A stretch of 22,500 nucleotides of DNA from Prorocentrum cordatum (GCA_963575745.1 CAUYUJ010004997.1:2501-25000); one strand, 5' to 3'; shown: positions 9,366 to 18,036, numbered from the stretch's first letter. Translations and numbers: made by a program. The notes: generated by a model not told the origin, from the letters alone.

Positions 9366-10350
9366 ATCGTTCGGCCCCCGCCTTTTTTCCTGTTGGCTCG
9401 GGAGTTCCCCTGGTTCCCAGGGCGACGACTCCAATGAAGAGCGCGGCCGAACGAGTCGCCTTGCCCCAACCGCCGCCACCGCCGCCGCCGCCGAGTCGGT
9501 CGGTCCTTTTTTTCTCGAGGGCGCGGGATCCCCAAACCCCCATGGGCGACGTTTTCCATGGACGCGTTTTGCGCCTTCGGAGGTCCGGGGACTTCCGAAC
9601 CCATGGGTAGGACAGCGTGGCCGAACTATTCAGTTTGCCCTGAGCCGCCGCCGCCGCCGAGCCGCCCGGCCCCCGATTCTTCCCCCGCGGGCGCGGGGTT
9701 CCCCGGGCTCCGAGAGCGACGTTTCCAAAGAAGCGCCTCGCGCCTTCGGAACCCCGGTAAACCCCCGAACCCACGGGGAGGGAGAGGGGGGGGGGGGGGC
9801 AAACGGTCACTTGGCCCAGCACCGCCGCCGCCGAATCGTTCGGTCACCGTTTCCTTTCTTGCGGGCGCGGGATATCCCAAACACCCGAGGGCGACTCTTC
9901 CGGCGGAAGCGTTTCGCGCCTTCGGGGGTTCGGGGGGACTGAGCCCACGGGAGGGAGACGGCGGCCGACCGACTCGCCCTACCCCGCGCCGCCGCCGCCG
10001 AGTCGTTCGGCCCCCGCCCCCTTTCCTTGACGGCGCGGGATCCCCCAGGTCCCCGCGGGCGACGCTTCCAATGGAAGCGTTACGTGCCCTCAAGGGTTTT
10101 GGGAGGCCCCGAACCCGTGGGCGGGGAGAGCGTGGCCGAACAATTCACTTTGCCCTCTGCCGCCGCCGCCGAGTCGTTCGGCCCCCGCCCCCTTCTCTTG
10201 CGGGCGCGGGAGTCCCCCTGGCTCCGAAGGCGACGCTTCCGATGTAAGCGTTTCGTGCCCTCGGGGGTCCCGGGGGGCCCCGGAACCCACGGGGAGGGAG
10301 AGCGCGGCCAAGCGAGTCGCCCTGCCCCCCGCCGCCGCCGCCGAGTCGTT
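9362..10350 (+). repeat. ~170-bp GC-rich tandem array, seven unit starts
   Basis: Units anchored on CCGAGTCGTTCGG begin at 9362, 9491, 9657, 9831, 9998, 10169 and 10341, so spacing is 129, 166, 174, 167, 171 and 172. Each unit has the same order of words: a GCC run, GAGTCGTTCGGCCCCCG, GCGGGCGCGGGA, GGGCGACGCTTCC, AAGCGTTTCGTGCC, CCCACGGGGAGGGAGAG and GCGTGGCCGAAC. The first unit lacks the middle portion and the last is truncated at its anchor. Long open frames (for example plus 9558-10247) arise because units lack stops; they are not treated as genes. Divergence is moderate. This could be a satellite, and a repeated short transcript is possible but unsupported. Confidence 0.9.
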
Positions 10351-10492
10351 ATTTCAGCAATAATCGACCCTGCTGGGCTCTGCTCAGCTAGAGGCTGTCG
10401 GGAGGCATCCTCGGCCATGCTTAGCAATCTCGATCGATTTTGAAGCTGCTTTGGGGCACGCTAGACCTCCTGGGACCAGCTTGGGGGCAGGA

Positions 10493-10700
10493 AGAAAAGG
10501 AGGAGGAAGAGGAGGAGGAGGAGGAGGAGGAGGAGGAGGGGGGCGGAGGAGGAGGAGAAAGAGGAAAAGAAGGGGGCGGAGGGAGAGGAAAAGGAGGAGG
10601 AGGCGGACAAGGAGGAAAAGGAAGAGGAGGAAGAGGAGGAGGAGGAGGAGGAGGAGGAAGAGAGAAGCAGGAGGAAGAGGAGGAGGAGGAAGACGAGGAA
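10493..10700 (+). repeat. GAG polypurine tract
   Basis: About 208 bases are nearly pure A and G (GGAGGA, GAAAAGG) on the plus strand, so the minus strand is pyrimidine. It can encode only Glu/Gly/Arg repeats and is not called as a gene. Triplex potential is expected. The strand bias is opposite to that of the CT tracts at 847-1016 and 8535-8630. Confidence 0.93.
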
Positions 10701-11092
10701 TGTGACGCAAGGGAGATAGAGGTGGTGGTATCGCAACATGGAGCAAGCTCCCCCGCACAGAGGCGAGACAGCGCCACACATCGGGGACGCCGTCGCCGGG
10801 GGCGCGCGCGATGGCCGCTCCAAGACCCGCACCGCGATCCCGATTTAAGGCGCCAGCCTTGCAGCACCCGCAGAGCAGCCAGAGAACAGCGGCAGCCACC
10901 GCTGCAGCTTCTCCCGAATCGCACGCGACGCTGAGGCTGCTACCGGCAGCGAAACATGCAAAACCATGCCAAACTGGCCGCCACCGCGGCCTGGCACCGC
11001 CACCGCCCCACTGGCTCGGAGACCCCACGGTCGGGGCCGACGCCGGCGCAGCCCAGCCAGGCCGGCGGAGGCGGAGCCCAGGAGCGGCGCTG
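10701..11092. other. GC-rich stretch, no clear gene
   Basis: Open frames exist on both strands. The minus frame that encodes the convincing segment upstream (11093-11344) stays open to 10940 but becomes Pro/Trp/Arg-rich, so the true end of that coding region is unclear. Confidence 0.45.
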
Positions 11093-11344
11093 GCTGACGG
11101 GAGCCGCGGCACCCCCGAGCAGCACTGCCTTCAGGTAAACCGCCTGCTCCTGGCTGAGGCCCGCCTCCTCTAGCAGCTCCTGAACCAGAACCACCCTGGC
11201 GACATGCACCTCCTCCCAGCCTACTCCCTGCTCCTCCGAGCGAAAGTCCACCGCTACGACTCCAGTAGGGTCAGGGCCCCTCTCGTCCTGACCCTTCTTG
11301 CTATTATTATTACTCTTATCATTATGATCTTTCCTGGCTGTCAC
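11093..11344 (-). CDS. Coding-like segment, probable C-terminal part of the unknown coiled-coil gene
   Basis: The minus frame reads a hydrophilic Asn/Lys/Asp-rich start (DHNDKSNNNSKKG) and then an amphipathic helix-like stretch (VLVQELLEEAGLSQEQAVYL). This is the most protein-like peptide in the region. It lies directly after the 11345-11979 frame on the same strand, offset by one base at the junction (that frame ends at a TGA overlapping this frame's GTG). It is probably the continuation of the same gene after a 1-base indel or a missed splice. The frame stays open to 10940, so the end is uncertain. I do not recognise the family. Confidence 0.5.
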
Positions 11345-11979
11345 GGAACTCTAAGGCTGCACCTCTGTTTCCTGGTCTTGGTCTTGGCTACCTGCTCCGC
11401 GGCGCCTGCCCCGTGGCTGAGCGTGACGGCCTCCTTCAGGTTGGTGGCCACCGCCTTGGGCGCAGGCGCCACCAGGCTCCCCAACTTCGTCGCGATGCCC
11501 AGCACCCGCGCCACCCCCCGCGACAGCGGAGGCGGGGCCTCCGCCTTCTCCGCCTTGCACTCGGAGAGCTCGCGGTCCGTGGCTTCGAAGACGCTCTCCT
11601 GCTCCGTCGCCTCCTGACGTATATTGGCCGTCACGCTGAGCCGATCCCACAGCTTCAGCCTCCGCGCCTCCGACGGCGGGGCCTCCGCGCACGCCCCCTC
11701 CTTCTGGCTCTCGAGCGGCCCCAGCTCCTGCTTGGCCTTCTCGATCGCCTCGAGCTCCAGGGACAGCACCTGCGTCTCCGCCCTGTGCATGAGCCCCCGC
11801 TCCGTGGACTCCATCCGCTGAGCGCGCAGCCGCTGCCACTCCGCCTCGAGCCTCGGCGGACCCTCCTTCTCCTTATTCGTGTTCACTGCGGTGCCAGCCA
11901 GCGCCGCCCAGCAGCCCGTGTTCTTCTCCGCGACCAGAGGCATGCTCGAGCCGTCCGAACGGGTCATCTCCATTGGCAT
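11341..11979 (-). CDS. Charged coiled-coil-like protein segment, unknown family
   Basis: This is the longest convincing frame of the region, 212 codons from an ATG. An N-terminal portion is followed by Glu/Arg/Leu-rich helical sequence (LEAEWQRLRAQRMEST, LELEAIEKAKQELGPLESQ, ANIRQEATEQESVFEATDRE), an Ala/Pro linker, and a more hydrophobic stretch (VLGIATKLGSLVAPAPKAV). It ends in a basic tail (KTKTRKQRC). Heptad-like spacing of Leu and Ala suggests a coiled coil; no catalytic motif is seen. The ATG may be internal, since coding character continues upstream in other frames. GC-rich third positions support it over the plus-strand frames, which are His/Leu/Arg-rich antisense shadows. Confidence 0.55.
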   Translation of the reverse strand: MPMEMTRSDGSSMPLVAEKNTGCWAALAGTAVNTNKEKEGPPRLEAEWQRLRAQRMESTERGLMHRAETQVLSLELEAIEKAKQELGPLESQKEGACAEAPPSEARRLKLWDRLSVTANIRQEATEQESVFEATDRELSECKAEKAEAPPPLSRGVARVLGIATKLGSLVAPAPKAVATNLKEAVTLSHGAGAAEQVAKTKTRKQRCSLRVP

Positions 11980-12890
11980 GGCCCCCCCATTCCTTGGGCG
12001 GAGCTCGGCTTGCCCTGGCCGGCTCCCCCCACCAGCCAGGCGGGTGGACCATGTCCTGCACCCTCTTCTGGTCCGCCAGTTCCCGCGCCTCCTCGAGCTC
12101 CTCCTTCTGCGACCTCAGCCTGCAGGATTCGCGAAGCATCTGCTGCTTCCTGGCCCCCAGCTGGCTGTGCTCCATGAGGATGATTATCCTCCTTCTGCGA
12201 CCTCCAGCTTGCGGCATTCCTCCTGCATGGCCTTCTCCTCCGGCCCAGGCCGGGGAACCACGGGCAGCGGCACCCCCGACGCCGCGGCGACTGGCGCTCG
12301 CCGATGCCGCAATCCCCCGCGTCGCCGACGCTCCCAGGCACCAGTAGGCTCCTCCTGCCGCGTCTCCTGGCCCGTCCGCTGTCCCAGCTCCTTCTCGTGC
12401 CGCTGCGCAGGCGGCTCCTCCGTGCTCCTGCCCGTCGCCTGCTTCTCCCTCGCCTGGACCTGCTCGGGCGCCCTCCGCCTGGGCCGCGCGCCCTGCAGCC
12501 AGCCCGCGCGCCCTGCCGCCCGCGGCTGCCAGCCAGGGCTTCCGAAGCCAGGCCACCACTGTGTCGCCAGGCATCTTCGGAAAGATCGGCGACGCCCCAG
12601 ATGGCGAGGCAGCCCGGCCGGCGACGGCGTCTTCTTGGGCTGCGGAGCTGGCCCGGCCTCCGCCCCAGCACGCAGGGAGGCTCCCCTCGCCCGCGACCTT
12701 CACCCGCCGCGGCGGCGTCGTGCACCTCCTGAGCGACGGGCCTCCACAAGGCGGTGCCGCCAACGGCATTGGCGTAGTCCCGTCCGCCTTCGATGACCTC
12801 GATCGTCACCTCCGCGCCTGGTCACAGTACTTCCTCAACGCCGACCTCGAAAGCTGCGAATCTCTCGACGAGCCCCCGGCAGATCAGCTC
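11980..12890 (-). pseudogene. Upstream coding segments of the coiled-coil gene, frame-disrupted
   Basis: Four coding-like pieces in the transcriptional direction occupy different frames. 12890 to about 12700 (LICRGLVERFAAFEVG, then VTIEVIEGGRDYANAVGG) has one in-frame TGA at 12822-12824. About 12590-12520 (KMPGDTVVAWLRKPW) is in another frame. About 12480-12184 (PEQVQAREKQATGRSTEE ... EEKAMQEECRKLEV) ends at TAA 12184-12186. About 12170-12030 (MLRESCRLRSQKEELEEA) precedes the 11979 ATG. The last two pieces share a duplicated block, in which one extra G shifts the frame. Introns, decay and assembly indels all remain possible. Confidence 0.42.
12098..12237 (-). repeat. Internal duplication of a coiled-coil-coding block
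   Basis: The plus-strand words TCCTCCTTCTGCGACCTC begin near 12098 and recur near 12187, about 88 bp apart. Each is followed by a related stretch (GCAGGATTCGCGAAGCAT and GCGGCATTCCTCCTGCAT). On the minus strand both encode a Met-x-Arg/Glu-Glu-x-Cys-Arg-x-Leu helical motif. The upstream copy carries one additional base relative to the other and so leaves the frame. Confidence 0.65.
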
Positions 12891-13002
12891 AGATGAAGAA
12901 CCACCAGTTTCACGACGCCCTGGCCCCGACCCGCTGCGCCCCTTCGAAGTGCGCGCGCCGAACCCCGAACTCCTTCGGGCCAAGGGGGCTGGCACGAGGG
13001 AG

Positions 13003-13072
13003 ATGAGGATGAGGAGGAGGAGGAGGAGGAGGAGGAGAAGGGAAGAGGCAGGAAAGGAGGAGGGAAATAACG
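13003..13072 (+). repeat. GAG polypurine tract
   Basis: GATGAGGATGAGGAGGAGG passes into about 60 purines. The bias has the same strand sense as 10493-10700. Confidence 0.88.
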
Positions 13073-13592
13073 TCGAACGGCCGATGACAACGAGGATGAA
13101 AAGTCGGGTTTTCGAAATGAGTTGTTGTGGGAGATGTGGGGGTACGTGTTGTCAATGTATGTTGGTGTGTTAAATGTGTGTTTTTGCGTTGAGGTGACAT
13201 GTGTTGTTGTGAGTTGCTGTTACAAAACAACACAGCTCCGAAATCACAAAAATTAAACTGGTACCAATTCCAACCGGGGCACCCATGTCGATTCCCAGAA
13301 TGGAATGTGCACCCTTGAGACATTCATTTGATGTCTGGATCGACTTAAAATGCTGTACAAAAAGGAATCCGATTGTAGGCCCGAAAGGACTGCTTGTACT
13401 TGGTAGCAGGTGGTTTTTTGGCTGGCTGAGAAAGGTCCCAATCGGTTGTGATTTGGTCCCAGCCGGTCGGGATTGGTCCCACATGCGGTTCGAACCCCCC
13501 CCACCCCTTGGACCAGGGGGGGGGGGACGGCTCCAGACCCCCGCCCCTCCCCCTCTTGGAGGCCTGGAAATTGGCACCAACACCAGCACAGG
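13073..13592. other. Unique region with weak inverted repeat, no supportable gene
   Basis: GT-rich sequence at 13120-13215 passes into a mixed region. CTGGTACCAATTCCAACCGG at 13257-13276 is an imperfect reverse complement of the GGTCCCAGCCGGTCGGGATTGG region at 13454-13475, with further GGTCCCA words at about 20-bp intervals (13435-13480). Arms about 200 bp apart could delimit an old element, but no target duplication was found. The plus frame 13285-13908 is open but has no recognisable domain. Confidence 0.4.
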
Positions 13593-13721
13593 GGTTTGCC
13601 TCCACAGGGGGAAGATGATCCTAGATCTCGGTGCTGGTGGCAATAGTTCGGCCACCCTGGCGGCCAGAACATCACCACCATCACCGAGATCGGGATCGTC
13701 TTCCCTCGGCGGAGGCACACC
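13593..13721. repeat. Long imperfect hairpin (arms ~47 bp, loop ~34 bp)
   Basis: The left arm 13593-13640 (with GATCTCGGTGCTGGTGG) and the right arm 13675-13721 (with CCACCATCACCGAGATC) are reverse complements over about 45 bases with a handful of mismatches. The 34-base loop can itself pair partly (GTTCGGCC with GGCCAGAAC). It could be a short MITE or a transcribed hairpin. No target duplication could be identified. Confidence 0.7.
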
Positions 13722-13730
13722 GCCGATCTT

Positions 13731-13999
13731 GGTGTTGGAGTCAACCTCTGGGCCTGCGACATTTTCCGTATTTTTTTCAATGCACGGTCGCCCGAAGGCT
13801 CGACCCATACCCCAGGGCCAGCTTCTCAACCCGAGTCGTTTTGTTGACGGTCCCGGGGCCCGACGAGGGCCCCTCGAGGCCGAAAATGGAGAAAAACCTC
13901 CGTCTTGATTTTGTTTCGTGCGTTGAATATTTGGATTTTTTCCTCCTCAACAATCCAGAGCGGGCGGGCGCCGTGGTGTTGGTGTCAACCTCTCTAGGA
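13731..13999 (+). repeat. Direct repeat pair GGTGTTGG(A/T)GTCAACCTCT, 244 bp apart
   Basis: Words beginning at 13731 and 13975 share GGTGTTGG, one variable base and GTCAACCTCT, then CTGCGAC after a short gap. The first lies just outside the right arm of the 13593-13721 hairpin. This may be a remnant of a larger duplicated unit. Confidence 0.6.
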
Positions 14000-14079
14000 C
14001 TGCGACCCTCCACGCGCCCACGGAGCGCGCTCTCTCTCGGACCCGAGGACCTCTGTGGCCCCTGGAAACGGCAGGGCCG

Positions 14080-14282
14080 TTTTTTCACCCCTTCCCCCCC
14101 AAAAAAATGCCCCTTGAAAAAGGAGACGGCAAAAAAACACGGCGACCGGCAACGGCAGAAAAACGGCTCCAGGATCGGAACCAGAGCCGGAACGGGTGAA
14201 ACAACGGCGACGGAACCGGTGAAAAAAAACAACGTCGGGACCGGCCAAAAAACGGCAAAACGGAACCGGTAAAAAAACGGCC
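14080..14282 (+). repeat. Degenerate AACGGCAAAAAA / GGAACCGG repeat
   Basis: Variants of ACGGCAAAAAA, CGGAACCGGT and AAAAAACGGC alternate at irregular spacing of 15-30 bp across about 200 bases. Frames are Lys/Arg/Gly/Thr-rich with no protein-like order. The block ends just before mobile-element copy 1. Confidence 0.6.
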
Positions 14283-14287
14283 CTGTC

Positions 14288-14451
14288 TAAAGGGGCCCTG
14301 GGAAACACAAAGAAATACACACAAATAAAAGGATTCCCCATATTTTCCCATATTTTCTAGGGTTCTCTCTTCCCCCCCACTTCCCATATTTTCCCATATT
14401 TTCCTGGGGGTCGACGATTAATTGTGTCTGTGTGGTTTTTTTCCCTCCTGA
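14288..14451 (+). mobile_element. Short MITE-like element, copy 1 (164 bp), TSD CTGTC
   Basis: A 164-bp unit begins TAAAGGGGCCCTGGG and ends CCCTCCTGA. The 5-bp duplication CTGTC flanks it exactly (14283-14287 and 14452-14456). Inside are two identical copies, 46 bp apart, of a 21-base word built from CCCATATTTT twice plus C. An A/C-rich left side (ACACAAATA) is roughly complementary to a T/G-rich right side (TGTGTCTGTGTG), giving imperfect subterminal inverted repeats. There are no coding frames. Two further copies occur in the same orientation. The superfamily is unknown. Confidence 0.8.
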
Positions 14452-14884
14452 CTGTCGTTTCCAAGGCCCGAGGCCCCGAGGAGCCCCCCGCGCCGGGCAG
14501 CGAGCAGGGCGGGCGGCGCGGCGCCGGGCTCGGCCTCCCCCGGGGGGGCCCCCCGCTGGGCCTCGGAGCGGCCGGGAGAACGGCTCGGGGTGAAGCACCG
14601 GCTCCGAGGAAGAGAGAAGCCCCCCCCCAAAAAAAATGTACATATATATATATATATATATATGTATACAAGACTGCAGTGGCGCTTCGCGCCATGCACC
14701 TTGGTCCTTGAAGTTTGGCATGCAGGCGGAATAGCAGGAAGATCAAGCCGACACCTTAGCGATAACTCCTGGTTGCCTTTTCCAACATCGCCGCTATAAT
14801 AATGTTATTCGTTATCCTTCCTCCATGCTTCTTTTTCCTTCTTTTCGCCATACCCTACGCATTCTCCCCATCCTCCTCAGCTCT
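14452..14884. other. GC-rich block, TA repeat, no gene
   Basis: The stretch after the element is extremely GC-rich (14460-14600) and then abruptly becomes A-rich and TA-rich. ORFs here are compositional. 14720-14880 is unique sequence with nothing recognised. Confidence 0.5.
14638..14668. repeat. (TA)n microsatellite
   Basis: GTACATATATATA continues as alternating T and A and ends GTATAC, making a nearly perfect palindrome. A second, shorter TA-rich run (16003-16030) has the same form with ATGCATAT at its edge. Confidence 0.9.
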
Positions 14885-15548
14885 TTTTTGCGGAGGTTCC
14901 TCCTTGGAGAGCCTCTAGGGGCCTCACAAAAGTTTTTTCAGGTTTTCTTAAAGCCTTCTGGAGGCCTCCTGGGCGTATTCGGGCCTCTGGGGGCTTCCTC
15001 GGGCCACCTTGCCTCCACCCGCGGTCTCCCTGAACGACCGAATCACGATTTGGAATTCTTCGGAGGGTGTTTTTGGGCCATCTTGGGCCGCCATGGGGCT
15101 CTCTGAGGGCCATCTTGGACCCGTGTTGTGCTGTTTTGGGGCTCTCTTGGACTGCCTGGAAGCCCTTTCGGATGGTTGTGGGGCGATTTTGAAGCCTCCC
15201 AGGCGGCTTCGGACGCCCAGAAGACCGCCGTCTTGGAGCGTCGGGAAGCCGAAAAGAGGAGAACCCCAAATTCACCAAAAACTAACAGAAAATCCATGAT
15301 TTTTGCCTCGGGGGGCCTTCTTGGGAGTGCTCTTGGAGGCCTCTTTGGGGCCGTCCTGGAGGCCTCTTGGGCCATCTTGAGGTCACGTCGGTCACTCTTG
15401 GAGCGCTCTTGTGCTGTCTTGGGGGTCTCTGGGACGTCTCCGATGACCCCCCTGATCGCCCTAAGTGTGCTGGGAAGGCTTGGCAAAACGCCCTACGAGG
15501 CCCGGTGGCCGCTTCGAAGCCCGTCCGGAGGGTCCCAAAGCCCCAAAT
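14885..15548 (+). repeat. Degenerate 10-12-bp array (GGCCNTCTTGG)
   Basis: Words of the type GGCCATCTTGG, AGGCCTCTTGG and GAGTGCTCTTGG follow at 10-12-bp steps through most of this stretch. The clearest series is 15305-15430. Open frames on both strands (plus 15128-15556, minus 15043-15486) are Gly/Leu/Ser-rich or Pro/Lys-rich and follow from the repeat, so they are not called as genes. The 20180-20420 array carries the reverse-complement words. Confidence 0.65.
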
Positions 15549-15654
15549 CCCAGTAAACTCGTTTTGGGGGGGGGGGGGGGACGGGTTTTCCCCCCGCCCG
15601 GGCTTCTAAAAATATAGGAAGAGGAATAATTCTATGTTGTTTTATATTTAAAAA

Positions 15655-15700
15655 AGAAGAAGGAAGAGAAAAAAAATCAAATAACAATAATAATAAATAA

Positions 15701-15752
<52 letters not shown>

Positions 15753-15778
15753 ATAATATTAAAAGAGAGAAAAAAAAG

Positions 15779-15815
<37 letters not shown>
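15655..15815 (+). repeat. A-rich tract with two long poly(A) runs
   Basis: AAATAATAATAA-type sequence leads into runs of more than 30 A at about 15710-15746 and 15777-15815, separated by TTGATAATAATATTAAAAGAG. GC-rich sequence resumes immediately after (CTGGCGCCGGGG). They could be retroposon tails, but no matching body or target duplication was found. Confidence 0.85.
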
Positions 15816-15817
<2 letters not shown>

Positions 15818-16604
15818 GGCGCCGGGGACCTGGGGACGAGGGGCCTCGAGGAGTGCGACGCCGGCCTGGGATCGCTCCCTGCCCCTGGGGCTCCATCCCT
15901 CGGGGCCCCATCTTCAGGTCGGGCGTGTCCTCCTACAGGCGGATTCTCAAAGAAAAATCCCCCCAGAAAAAAAACGCCGAAACATATGAAACAAATTTGT
16001 ATGCATATATATATATGTATATATGTAAATATAAAACCGGAGACGAAGAACAAAAAGGAAAAAAACAAAAACAAAAAAAACAAAAAACAAAAAGAAGGAA
16101 GACAAAAAAAAAAAAAAAAAAACATCTGGCTATTCTTGCTATTCGTGAGCACTCCTCCTGTAGAGGGACATGCACGACCTAAGCCTACCCTTGGGGCCCC
16201 ATCCCTCGGGGCCCCACCCTCGAACCGCCAACCCTGGGCCCCCAGGAATCCTTCGGGGATCTGCTGGCGCCTGGCCCGGGTCAGTGCAGACCCGGGTCCG
16301 TCAGGCCTCGCAGGCTCCTGCAGCAGCCTGCAGGATCCTGCGCCTCAGCCTGGGTCCACAGGCACGCCTGGCTCTTCGGCGGGGGACAAACCTCCCTCTA
16401 GTGAACCTCCCCTTCGTGAAAACGGCCTGGGACCGAAACCGACGGACCTGGACCCGCACAACATGACGGCCCCGACGCCCTCCCGCGAACCGCACACGGC
16501 CAATTCGCTCCTTTGACGTGCCGGGGTGGGAGGTCTGTCAAAACCTCCGAGCTGTGCTGGATCCTGCAGGATCCGGCGCCCCGGCGGCCCCCCCCCGTCT
16601 GCAT
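15816..16604. other. Unique region with duplicated GGGGCCCCA segment, no gene
   Basis: CCATCCCTCGGGGCCCCA occurs at about 15892 and 16199. In both places it stands 60-70 bp beyond a poly(A) run and follows CCTGCCCCTGGGG or CCTACCCTTGGGG, so the two A-tract neighbourhoods may be related copies. An A-rich run (16035-16122) with AAACAAAAAAC words lies between them. Open frames 15986-16516 and others lack protein-like content. Confidence 0.5.
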
Positions 16605-16768
16605 TGAAGGGGCCCTGGGACACACAAATAAACAGACACAAATAAGAGGAATCCCCATATTTTCCCATACTTCCTGGGCTTTTGTCTTCTCCCCCACTTC
16701 CCATATTTTCCCTTTATTTTCTGGGGATTCGACGACTAATGGTGTCTGTGTGTTTTTTTCCCTCCTGA
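16605..16768 (+). mobile_element. Short MITE-like element, copy 2 (164 bp), TSD TGCAT/TACAT
   Basis: This unit begins TGAAGGGGCCCTGGGACACA and ends CCCTCCTGA, and is clearly the same element as 14288-14451 throughout. Flanks are TGCAT (16600-16604) and TACAT (16769-16773), a 5-bp duplication with one substitution. The second internal CCCATATTTT repeat has diverged. It is the same length and orientation as copy 1 and is noncoding. Confidence 0.78.
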
Positions 16769-16931
16769 TACATGGACCCCCGCCCCCGAGGCCCCCGAAG
16801 CCCCGAACCCCCGACTCCTCCGGGGGCGGGCCGCGCCGAGCCCATGGGGGGCACGCCGCGCCTCTGGCGCGCGCGGCTCCGGGGCGCTCGGCTGCGCCCG
16901 GCGCGCCGGGCCGGGCGCGTCTTCCGTCCCT

Positions 16932-16958
16932 GACAGAGACAGACAGACAGACAGAGAC
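16932..16958. repeat. (ACAG)n microsatellite
   Basis: ACAGAGACAGACAGACAGAC repeats follow a very GC-rich block (16780-16930) that has no identifiable gene. Confidence 0.85.
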
Positions 16959-16980
16959 ATCAAAAAAAAACTAAAAAAGG

Positions 16981-17101
16981 GCGACAGAGAGAGAGGGGGT
17001 GGGAAGACGGGGAGGAGGAGCAGGAGGAGTGAGGAGGGAGGAGGGAGGAGGGAGGACAAGAATAAGCAACAGGACAAGGACGAAAAGCGCGAGGAGGATT
17101 C
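16981..17101 (+). repeat. Polypurine tract (GAGA, GGAGGA)
   Basis: Mostly purine sequence on the plus strand is immediately followed by a pyrimidine block (17100-17130, CCTCCTCCCC). The two blocks are partly complementary and could form an imperfect hairpin. Confidence 0.8.
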
Positions 17102-17143
17102 CTCCTCCCCCCTCCTCCCCCCTTTCTTCTGCTGGTGCAGGAA

Positions 17144-17165
17144 GGGCGGGGCGGGGCGGGGCGGG
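17144..17165 (+). other. G-quadruplex-type GGGGC tandem
   Basis: Five G runs of three or four separated by single C (GGGCGGGGCGGGGCGGGG) match the G-quadruplex pattern and also resemble GC boxes. No promoter context is demonstrable. Confidence 0.65.
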
Positions 17166-18036
17166 CGTGCATGTTCCACTCCCGTGACCCGCGGCAGCGG
17201 GATGAAGAGGACCCCGCTGAAGGTGACGTGGCCGCGTTCTGCAACCTCAGGGCACCCAAAACCGCAGGGAGATCGGGACACGAGGAGGTGGCAAAGGCGC
17301 CAGTCGTGATGCCCTCACCCGAGGAAGAGAATCTCAGACGCGTCTCGTCAGGGGTCCGCGCTGAGTTCTTGAGTCGGCCCTGGGCCACACCCCCTGGCGG
17401 CGCCTCCGGAGACGCCCCTGGCGCGCTCGGCGCGCGCAGGGGAAGGTGTGGAGGTGGGGGGTCAGGCGCTGCGCGGACACCCGAGACTTGCGCTGCTGCT
17501 CATCCGGCTCGCGGCGCCCACATGTCACGGCCGCCCCGCCAGAGCCGACAGCCTGGCTTGACCTGGAGCCCAGTCTCGCCAGGATCTCGGCGCGAATCCA
17601 GCCGCTGCGAGGGGCGGCTCTGAGAGCCTCCGAGGACTTCTGGAAAAGTCCTCCGGAGAAAAACACAGGGGGAGCAGCGGAACACCTCCGCGGGCCTGCG
17701 ATCGTGTGGGAGGAAGCCCGAAAACCTCGGAGGGCATCCCAACACGTCGGAAGACTGCGGGAACCCTGCCCGAGAGCTCCAGAAACCTCTCACCCCTTCA
17801 GAAGAAGAGAAACGCCTGAAGCGACCGAAACCTCTGGAAAAACTTTCCAGATCTCATACAACCATCCTCGAGATCTCGCGCAAGTTTTGAATGTTGGTCG
17901 ACGCGCGAAACGCGGCCCACGAGTCATGTGTGTGCTTGCAGTCACCATGTTCGGCGCGAGCATTGAAAGTTTAGGGCCATGGTGCGCCGCCAGGTCGCGG
18001 GAAAAACTTGCGTTTGATTTCGAGAAGGGATGTAAG
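17166..18036. other. Unique GC-rich region, no gene recognised
   Basis: Overlapping plus frames (17135-17623, 17446-18303) and minus frames are open, but none has a domain or consistent codon bias. Irregular CCTC/GGAG words recur at 17630-17870 (AACCTCGGAGGG, AACCTCTGGAAAAAC), again hinting at a decayed short-period repeat. Confidence 0.45.

Noticed and set aside
9558-10247. 229-codon open frame across the ~170-bp array
   Set aside because: Unit lengths are not all multiples of three, so the frame reads different phases of the same repeat. The product is Pro/Arg/Gly-rich and explained by GCC runs and lack of AT-rich stops.
11413-12796. Long plus-strand frames (11413-12177 and 11879-12796) rich in Leu/Arg/His/Pro
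   Set aside because: They are the complement of Glu/Lys/Arg-rich helical sequence on the minus strand, and their composition is typical of antisense shadows.
13418-13497. tRNA-like internal promoter words (GGCTGGCTGAGAAAGG and GGTTCGAACCC)
   Set aside because: The two boxes are too far apart for a normal tRNA, no acceptor or anticodon stem can be folded, and no SINE tail follows.
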